From positions 29,789,778 through 29,853,777 of the forward strand of contig CP154957.1 of NCBI GenBank assembly GCA_039621445.1: 64,000 nt of DNA, read 5' to 3'. Origin of the DNA: Euglena gracilis (lineage: Eukaryota; Euglenida; Euglenophyceae; Euglenales). The notes beneath the pieces are model-generated. The model had not been told where the DNA came from. It worked only from the letters and a program-made list of their open reading frames with translations, and did no database searches. Numbering within the stretch: the stretch's first letter is position 1; each line of letters opens with the position of its first letter. A program made the position numbers and the translations under genes. This document shows, piece after piece, positions 46,107 to 64,000 of this stretch.

Positions 46107-46194
46107 CTCGGATGGTGAACCAAACAACACCCCGGTACTTGCAGCCACCATTCCGTCCATTTGACCGCGCGTTTGCTGAGAACCGGGAAGCTTT

Positions 46195-46290
46195 CAAGGA
46201 CCCCCAAGGGGTCCAGCCAGCCGACTGGAAAAAGGTGCGGGCTGGAAAATATGGTGCTGGCCGGTGGTTGATGTCCATGCCGGGATGGGC
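46195..46290 (-). repeat. Intronic CCAGC...TGGACCCC repeat
   Basis: The minus strand reads CCGGCCAGCACCATATTTTC, CAGCCCGCACCTTTTTCCAG and TCGGCTGGCTGGACCCCTTG. A diverged member of the same family as 54645-54735 and 56025-56110, in the same orientation relative to the gene. Confidence 0.6.
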
Positions 46291-46601
46291 CCAGTTGGTA
46301 CCCGAAAATGGGCAAAAAAAACGTCCAAATCCAGCAGGGTTGGAATTGCTCAGCCAAAAATTTGGGTCCGAAAACCCCCTCGTTTTGTATTTTCAAAAAA
46401 AAACATTCTTTTAATTTTTTTAACCATTTTAACCCCCTTTCCAAAAAAAATGCCTCAGCCACACCAAGCACCTTGCTGTGCACAATGTCGAGGACAGATA
46501 TCAAAACGGCGGTGCCTCACTGCGCAGAGTACCATGCCGAGGAGCACCGTGCGGTCCCTGGACCCCGACGGGGCGGAGGAGAAGGTCCGTGCCACAGCCA
46601 C

Positions 46602-49600
46602 CGTGATGCGTTCCTGGCTGAGGCGGTCCCGCAGCACGAAGCGTTCCCGTGCGGAGCACTCGTAGTAGTACATCACGACGTTGAATACCACCACCTGCCC
46701 GGGGACGATGGGGGGCACAACGATGAAATCTTGGTTTGAAAAAAGTCATGCACGTGCGTGACATGTAACAATTGTTAACATTTCATCATTAGTACTCATA
46801 AGTATGATTGCAGTCATTAGTGGTGTTAAAATCACAACTATTTCCATTTGCATTCTATGTGTTTGTGATTCTTTGGCTTGCTATTGGTTTCAGCAATTGA
46901 ACTTACTATTGTCATTGCCTGCTGCACGGTTGTTGGTTTATGGCTGTAATAATGATAATTACACACAGCGTCATCAGCGGTGCAGCAGGAGTCATCTTTT
47001 TTGTTTGAGACCTGACGAGGCTGCCGAGAAAAACAATCCCGGGGGGTGTTGCACAATGAGATGCCTGCCCACAGCAGCCACACCCACGAAGGAGGTCCCG
47101 GCCCAGCCGACCCAGCAATGATATCAGTGCATTCAGGGTGTGCAAGAGAACAACCCATTCCAAACCCTGACCCCTCCCCCTGGGGGTCGAAAATGCACCT
47201 CCCCCCTCCTTAAAAAGCAGCCTGAACCTCAAACAATCACACACGTATGAACACATGCCAATCAGCAGCCAATGCGTGCAGGAAATCAGCAACGCCAAAT
47301 GCAATGGAGCCGGGGAAGGCCCATACCGCCGGGACGACGTAGGAGAGGGCGAGGGGGATGTCCCAGAGGGCCGGCGGGGGCCGGGCGTAGACCGCGAGGA
47401 GGACGTACCACAGCACCGCGGCCCACCCGCCGACGAATGAGCTCAGAAAGGACAGCGGCGACACCTTCGGCACCGGGGCTGGGGAGAATGAGACTGACCT
47501 CAGGTATCTGGGACTCCTGTCATTGAATGTGCCCACGCTGAATGCTGTGGTTGGGTTTTTTGCGGCCTCTGAAACCTCCGCCTGGCATCACTAGTTACAC
47601 CCAAACCCCCTGAGCAGAGCATCGTCACACAAGCAAGCCGAGCCTTTTAGACCGAGCAACGTTCTCTGGAAGTATTCATTCCAACCATTCAAGAGTTATG
47701 TTGGCTGTTCTTCCGTGTCTCTGAAATTAGGTCCAAGACCATCAGGATCAGGGCGTCGCTTCTTCAGCGCTTAGCGACCCCTCGGGGGGGCTCCGTGCGG
47801 ATTCCTGGGGGTGCTCATCCTGGGGGTGATGCCGACCTGGTCGGCCGGACCTGTGGTCGGCCCGACCCCTGTTGGTGGGATTCCGACCCCCAGAAATCCG
47901 CATTACCCCCCCCCCTTTTGGAAAATTAAGCCCCCCCCCTTCGTTTGAATAGGTCAATTGTTAAGTAAGGTAAAATGTCCCCCTACTTCCCCTACTTAGA
48001 AATGGACAACTGGTGGAATGGAACTGGACTGTGGATGGGGGGAACGACCAACCCTGCACCAAAGCCAGGATGACTGAACAGATGTCACCACTCCTGTCTT
48101 AAAACACTCCTCACACGTGTAATGAAATCCCTTCTCCATGCCACACTTACACACATAAGTGCGGCAGGCTGGTGCGTCGCCAGCACATTCCATTAACAAA
48201 ATAAACCCCTTTTATCTGCCAACCCCTTTTCGGGTGCAAATCGACCTAACCCTATCCCTTTCATTAACAAAATAAACCCCTTTTATCTGCCAACCCCTTT
48301 TCGGGTGCAAGTCGACCTAACCCTATCCCTTTCATTAACAAAATAAACCCCTTTTATCTGCCAACCCCTTTTCGGGTGCAAGTCGACCTAACCCTATCCC
48401 TTTCATTAACAAAATAAACCCCTTTTATCTGCCAACCCCTTTTCGGCTGCAAGTCGACCTAACCCTATCCCTTTCATTAACAAAATAAACCCCTTTTATC
48501 TGCCAACCCCTTTTCGGCTGCAAGTCGACCTAACCCTATCCCTTTCATTAACAAAATAAACCCCTTTTATCTGCCAACCCCTTTTCGGGTGCAAGTCGAC
48601 CTAACCCTATCCCTTTCATTAACAAAATAAACCCCTTTTATCTGCCAACCCCTTTTCGGGTGCATGTTGATCTCGTCTTTTGGAAACCCGGGGGGGGAGG
48701 GGCTTAAATTTCCAAAGGGGGGTGGGGGTAATGCAGATTTCTGGGGGTGATACCGACCTGGTCGGTATCACCCCCAGGGGTAGTTACCGACCTGGTCGGC
48801 CCGACCATGGTCGGGCCGACCAGGTCGGCATCACCCCCAGGATGGTCACCCCCAGGAATTCGCCCGGGGCCCCTCGGGGGCGCGGGTCCAGAGCTGCTGG
48901 GTGTCCCCCCCCTCTGGGTTCTAATGGCTGGAACTAGGCCCAACTGGGGGTTGAACCATGTGCCAAAAAATGAAAACTCCAAAAACGCCCCAAAAACATC
49001 CAGGTCTGCAAAAAAAATCAATTCACTTTGACCCAAAACATGCCCAGGCCAATCCTTTTTCGTTGCCATTTTTCGTCCCATTTTGGTCCATCTTTGCACC
49101 TCCGCAAAACATAGAATCCTGCCAGAATGCAAACAGGGCCGATCCGAAAGGTGGGGTCAATCAAATAGAAAGTCACATTCAGTTGACATGAAGTTTTCCC
49201 AATGGGGTTGCGTCCTCTTGCTTGGTTTTTTTCGTGGTGCAGAAAATGATGATGGGCTTGCTTGCCTTTGGAAACAGGGGGATATGCGATTCACAAACCA
49301 CTTTTCCCACAAACATGTCAAATCGGTTTGGTCCGTCCGAGATGCTTGGGGCAGAGAAATAGGTCCTCAAAAAAGATTATATCATGCCGTGGAATAAGCC
49401 TCAGCAGTCCCGAACGGCACACAGTAGAATGCAAGGCCGAAGACGACATACAAGCCATCCAGCTGCGTGAGGTGTTCCCGCTGAAGACCGGGGCTTGCCT
49501 GCGTCAGTCATTTCGAGCAGCGTGGTGTGTGCATGGAAACCATTGACCGTCCATGCTATGGAATGTAAAACATGTGCAGTGCTCAACTGCTGTGTGTTTG

Positions 49601-50743
49601 CTGGTCGGTTGGCTGTATGCTCGCATGTGGTGAAGGAGGCGCAGGCAGGGGCGAACAGCGTCAGCGAGGTCAGCCCGTACACGACGGTGGTCCCCAGGAT
49701 GAGGCGCTGCCGGGTCTCGACCAGGTTGAGCTTTGCGAGGAAGAAGAGGCACAGCTGCATCACGATGAGGAGCAGCCGGGCGGGCAGTGTGATCCGCAGG
49801 TTGTCGGCGGGGAACATCGTGTAGTCCGTGAGGCAGAACAGCAGCTGGCGGGGGGTGGCCGCTCCGTCAGCTGCTAAAAGTCTGCACTCTTGAGCACTTA
49901 ATCCGGGCAGATCTGGGACAGTCCACATTTTCTCCGGGGACTCTCATCGAGATCGAGGAAGGGTGATTCATCCTCCATTTGTGGGCCTGCGATATTCAGA
50001 GGTCTTGGGGGTTTTAGAATTTTGGCGTAAACCTGAGGGGTGACCCCTGTTTCATTGGCGGGGGTTATTGTGTTTGCTATTATCTCAAGGCTCCTCGTTT
50101 TTTGTGTACACATCAGCACATGCTGCCCCTCCCGGAGAGACAAAGGGGCCGTCGCTTGCCAACCTCCTGTAGGGGAAATCTCGCCATCTCAATGGTCCTT
50201 TGGTTTCTTGAAACATTTGGTGAAAGAAGGTTGCGACAGAAAAGCGTGCCATGGATTTCAAAAAAAGGTCAAAATGGCTCTCTTAATGCAGCTGGGACGC
50301 AGAAGGTTTTGGGGGTTATTCGCATGGGGGGTCAAATACAAGCCCACAGCCAGGTTTCTCGCAACGTGACCAAATAATGGCCCCAAAGGGGCTTTCAGTT
50401 GGGGGAATTTATACTGGCATGGTGAATGGAGTGAGAGAGAGCATCGCTCTAGGTCTGTCGGGGAGCAGGGGCCCCGGCGGAAGCCCGCAGAGGGCAACAG
50501 CGACCGCAGGAGGAGCCGGCGCCAGCGGAGGCGGGAGTGCGCCCGGTAGCGGTCCTCCAACTCCTTGGTCTCGAACTGCAGCGTGTAGTGGCACAGCCGA
50601 ACGGTGGAGTGGGAGGCGAGGCCCCGGCCCACGGGGGCCGCGGCGCCGGCGTCCGGGTTGGCGGTGCCGTCGTCGCAGGCGGTGCCGCCCTGGGTGGGCT
50701 CCTGAAGGGCGCTGTCCATTCCCATTGTTGCCCGATGGCACAA
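46602..50743 (-). CDS. Multi-pass membrane protein, N-terminal transmembrane module (4 exons)
   Basis: Exons: 50496 to about 50743, 49648-49836, 47327-47474, 46602-46694. A possible start is ATG 50741-50743 or 50724-50726. The first exon ends with a helix entry, FETKELEDRYRAHSRLRWRR. Hydrophobic helices follow: RLLLIVMQLCLFFLAKLN, LGTTVVYGLTSLTLF, FVGGWAAVLWYVLLAVY, and IPLALSYVVPA continuing as VVVFNVVMYYY. The module closes YECSARERFVLRDRLSQER. This arrangement resembles, from general knowledge, the six-helix N-terminal module of protist nucleotide cyclases and related signalling proteins. No catalytic domain is visible here. Only the last junction is GT-AG; the first two join at shared GCTGTT and GCCCC. 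Confidence 0.72.
48085..48200 (-). CDS. Candidate Cys-rich (zinc-finger-like) exon
   Basis: The minus strand reads MECAGDAPACRTYVCKCG, then EKGFHYTCEECFKTG, followed by GTGACATC as a possible donor. Cys/His spacing (C-x-C-x8-H-x2-C-x2-C) resembles a treble-clef or PHD-type finger. It abuts the 71-bp satellite and lies inside the intron 47475-49647, so it conflicts with a direct join of the flanking exons. It could be an exon of that gene, a nested fragment, or part of the foldback element. Confidence 0.35.
48191..48672 (+). repeat. 71-bp satellite, about 6.8 units
   Basis: Units start at 48191, 48262, 48333, 48404, 48475, 48546 and 48617 with CATTAACAAAATAAACCCCT, followed by TTTATCTGCCAACCCCTTTT, CGGGTGCAAGTCGACCTAAC and CCTATCCCTTT. 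The units differ at only a few positions (AAATCG/AAGTCG, GGGTGC/GGCTGC), so the array is recent. Confidence 0.97.
48787..48828. repeat. 42-bp perfect palindrome
   Basis: Centred on CCATGG: CCGACCTGGTCGGCCCGACC then its exact reverse complement with ATGG between. Nested smaller palindromes (CCGACC...GGTCGG) recur nearby at 48764-48770 and in the left arm. It may extrude as a cruciform. Confidence 0.92.
49837..50495 (-). other. Intron bounded by GCTGTT repeats
   Basis: The upstream exon reads CGGTCGCTGTT and the downstream CAGCTGCTGTTCTGCC. Joining at the shared GCTGTT keeps the frame (LLLRSLFCLTDYTMF). A CCCGCCAG acceptor lies nearby, but no GT donor is available until well past the end of plausible coding sequence. 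Confidence 0.5.
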
Positions 50744-50759
50744 AGAGGGACCCTGGGGA

Positions 50760-51566
50760 GGCGATGGATGGGGACGCCCGTCGCTTCCCCGCCAGATTCC
50801 CCATCAAAGCGGATGTGTGCTGCTCCATCAAGCCCCCTGGGGGTCCCGGGGGACCCACAAAAAATGGCCGAAAAATTGCGAAAAGTGCTAAAAAGCACTT
50901 TTTCAAAAATTTTCGGCGCCTTTGGCGCCGAAAAGTATATCCCACCCCCCTCCAGGAGGACCCCCCCCGGGGGGGGGGGGGGGGGGGGCTCGGCCAGACC
51001 CACCCACCCTACCCCCCTCCCCCCCCCGGGGGTCCAAACTTAAAAAAATCCCTGGACAGGACACGTCGCAGACACGTTGGACATGTCGCAGATGCGCTTG
51101 AATGGATGGGCCGAACAGAAAAGCTTTAAAAGATCGGCCACCGCCCTTTGTTGGCAGAACAGAAAGCCGCGGGTTCAGCTCCTTTTCTTTTTCTGAAACC
51201 AATGAGATTCTCAAGGAAAGCCTCTGGAAAGATGTCGAGAATTGCGTATGGTTTGACATACTCCATCGCCCTTGCAGATGTGAACTTTACAACGACACAT
51301 GCAACACAGAGTTCAAACATGCTGCAGGTTCAATGTGACACGGTTGTCTCGTCACTTGAACTCCCTCCGATGGAGCCTGGGAGGAAGGGACTGCCTCTGC
51401 AGAGCACCAAAGACGGAGAATAATTAAGACAGACTTGGATCACAGAGATACAGGTGGCCCAGCACTGCAGGCGCACAGCCACCTTAGGGTGACACCGCAG
51501 GGCGTGGGTGTGTCACGCTCAGGTCTTGCATCCGTGGCCGAAGGCCTAGGCAAGGCGTTCATCGCG
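50760..51566. other. Intergenic or 3' flank with G/C-tract repeat
   Basis: 50890-51050 is a G/C-tract repeat (TTCGGCGCCTTTGGCGCCGA, C-runs, then CTTAAAAAAATCCCTGG). 51140-51430 is not recognised. This should hold the 3' UTR of the reductase and the promoter side of the membrane-protein gene; I see no clear signal for either. Confidence 0.4.
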
Positions 51567-61894
<10,328 letters not shown>

Positions 61895-64000
61895 CTGAGA
61901 ATCAACACCAAACCAGGAGCACACAAGAACACAGTAAAGTGACACACTGTTTTAAGGTCACAAAAAGCCGTTATCGTGTTATCGTGCTTTCTTGCTTTCA
62001 AATTTGGTTTAATATGTTTGTTCATTTATTCTTATATTTTGAAGGAATTTGGACATGTCCGTGGAAAGGCTGGCCACACCCGTAGCTTTATCACCCGCCA
62101 AAGTCTTCAAGCCAACTTTGAATTGGGTCGACCTGCTTAAAATCCCAGGGGGGCACGTGCGCTGGTGCGCGCCAGGGTGTGCGACGTCGTTCCGGGCCAG
62201 TGTTCAAACACCGGCGGCGACGTCGCCACGTTTTTTCCCCGTTGCAAGGCTTAATTGCAGAAACAAAAGTGAATGTGTGGAACACAAAAATGAAATACCG
62301 TCTAAGGATTTCTTCTGCCAAAATTTTTCATCAAAGACCCAAAAAGTTAAAAATCAGCGAGGCTCCCCACGCGCACACATGCCCAAGGTTTGGCACCCCA
62401 ATCGCGCACACGTGTGCATGGTCGCACAAGTGCGCACAATCTGCTCCCCGACCTCCCGCACCTAGCCTGTGGTGGTAACGTGTGCACAATTGGGAGTTGA
62501 GCTGAGGGACCGGCAGAGAGGTGATGCTTGATCGAGGCATCTTGTGCATGTTTGTGCATCAGGCGCCCCAGGCTCTTCGTCTTCGTGGCCCTGGTTGAAA
62601 CCCCTGGCATGAAGCAGTGGGGCAGCCACTGCCCCCAGGCACATCACCGGCGGCCGAGGACGGACATCAGCGAAAGAAGACATCTTCAGTCGCCGGGGTT
62701 GCACCCATGTGTGCACAATTTGGAGCCACCTGAAAACGTGTTTTGCAGGTGGCTTTTATAAAGTGAAACCAGGTCTGTGGATGGGGTCCAGTTGTCGGCC
62801 ATCGCTGGAAATCAGCGCCTTTTGGGTGCATTTCAGAGCCGAGGCCAGGGTGTTGGGCATTTCCACTGCGCAGCACAATGAGGCTGAAATGCCGAAGGGC
62901 CTATCAATACTCCCTTCAAAAGTACAGGTGACAATTGCAAACACAGTCGGCATTTCTCTTTCCCAAACACGACTGTGTAGTTGCGCACACAGCCGCAAGC
63001 CTTGCCATAGACGCTCCACCTCTAACGGACGGAGCACTGCAGACCTTTAATATGCAGCACACTGAAAATTGCCGAGGAGGGGTCGCAATAGGGGCCTTTA
63101 AAAGTACAAACAACAACGTACAAACGTGCCTTTAAATTAGCCTCACGGTGTTGAACATTCCTTCAGGTGCGCGTGGTTGTCCTATCTGTCAAACCATCTG
63201 TCTATCTGCTCTGTTTTCAGAGTGACTGACTGGTTTTTGGCCCGGATCCCTCCCCCAGGGGGGGGTCCGGACGATTAAACCCATTTTTGGGTGGTTTTCC
63301 GCATGCAGAAAACCACCCAAAGATTGAGGGATCCCCAGACCCGGTGTATCATATTTCTGGGACCGACGGCCCACTCCCTCCCACCATACCACTCCCCCCG
63401 GGGTTGAAATATGATAGATAGGATATATATGGGGGGGCAGCAAAGAGCCACTAAAATGAGCCAACCCTCCCCTCCACAAGTCGACTTCGATCATGTTCTG
63501 AGTTCTGAGCTCCTTTAGAAAGAAAGGAGTGCTCACGCCACCTCTGTCTCCTGGTGAAAGCACAACCTTCCCACAAAACACAAAAGCCTCCTCATCCGGG
63601 CCAACCGCACACCCTCTACCTCTACCCTCCAGCCCCTGGTTTGAACCAGAGTGCCCTCAGTGTCCTCCAGCCAATCCATACGAGCCCATGCGCCCGTGTG
63701 AACACACCAAGCTCGCCCATGTTCAATGTTCAGGGGTTGCCACTCCAGTTGACAGCCACAATTTGTTTAAAAACGTGTTCAGAGCCCGCCAAATGCCTGC
63801 CCTGAAATTTGTGGTCATTATTCACGCCAAGGGAGAAAAACGCGAAAATGTGAAATTCGGACCGAAAAGGGTGAAAAAAAAAGCGCCGTACCCTCACCCC
63901 CCCCCTATTTGCCCCCCCCCCCTAATTGGCTAATTGGAGGACCACCAAAAAGTCCATCACCAATTTCTCGCCCGGGGCCAAATTTTTCAGTCAGGTGATC
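61895..64000. other. Upstream region of the reductase; first exon not found
   Basis: The N-terminal 35-45 residues of the reductase should be encoded here or beyond the window. The exon at 61894 needs a partner ending in phase 2. Sequence around 62100-62760 is GC-richer, with CA/TG-type words (GCGCACACGTGTGCATG), but I could not identify the exon. Nothing else was recognised to 64000. Confidence 0.5.

Larger units (their letters stand above)
47770..48885. repeat. Foldback structure: inverted arms of about 180 bp around a satellite core
   Basis: The left arm (47770-47945) and right arm (48688-48885) are inverted copies: GATTCCTGGGGGTG / ATTCCTGGGGGTGACC, GGTGATGCCGACCTGGTCGG, CAGAAATCCGCATTACCCCC and GGAAAATTAAGCCCC each recur in reverse. 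The core holds a small Cys-rich frame and the 71-bp tandem array. The right arm additionally contains a 42-bp perfect palindrome. Confidence 0.88.
47475..49647 (-). other. Intron lacking GT-AG, bounded by GCCCC repeats
   Basis: The exon before ends TTCGCCCC, and the exon after follows CCAGCCCC with GGTGCCGAAG. Joining at GCCCC keeps the frame (LTLFAPVPKVSPLSF). No GT occurs at a usable position for the first exon. A CCCCAG|CCCC acceptor exists, but no matching donor. The intron holds the foldback structure with the 71-bp satellite. Confidence 0.55.

Overview
This window is nuclear DNA of a eukaryote, most likely a protist or alga with a large, repeat-laden genome. Coding DNA occurs only as short GC-rich exons (about 40 to 290 nt) separated by long introns full of repeats, G/C homopolymers and microsatellites. 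There are no bacterial-type operons and no recognisable tRNA or rRNA genes. I cannot name the species. Every host gene I could assemble lies on the minus strand. The only sizeable plus-strand coding sequence is a decayed retrotransposon. Most long open frames in the window are artefacts of tandem repeats.

Layout. 1-5 kb: a duplicated 280-bp segment on either side of a 2.3-kb TG array. 5.4-8.3 kb: a broken DIRS-type (tyrosine recombinase) retrotransposon, RT - RNase H - downstream domain - recombinase, followed in the recombinase frame by a PHD-finger-like sequence. 9.9-10.5 kb: the last two exons of a Cys/His-rich protein. 11.9-16.4 kb: a 164-bp satellite, a 20-bp palindromic satellite and a duplicated terminal block; an inverted relative lies at 24.3-25.7 kb and another at 40.5-42.3 kb, the latter interrupted by a 1.5-kb insertion with its own terminal repeats and target duplication. 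16.6-29.5 kb: a leucine-rich-repeat protein with a C-terminal coiled coil, in nine phase-compatible exons. 21.2-24.2 and 30.1-33.2 kb: two related 3-kb terminal-inverted-repeat transposons. 37.3-50.7 kb: exons of a multi-pass membrane protein with a zinc-finger segment and a coiled-coil C-terminus (one gene or two). 47.8-48.9 kb: a foldback structure enclosing a 71-bp satellite. 51.6-61.9 kb: an NADPH-dependent double-bond reductase of the prostaglandin reductase/MDR type, nearly complete in nine exons.

The most unusual signal is in the gene structures. Most introns are ordinary GT-AG (one is GC-AG). At several junctions, however, the reading frame and the conserved protein sequence can only be joined at a short direct repeat shared by the two exon borders, with no GT-AG choice available: GCCGGGGAC, GCTGTT, GCCCC, GACT, GAC and CAC. 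The shortest of these introns (139 nt) is largely a dispersed repeat also found in other introns nearby. This is what intron creation by insertion of mobile 'introner' elements with target-site duplication would look like, and it is the best candidate here for something new.
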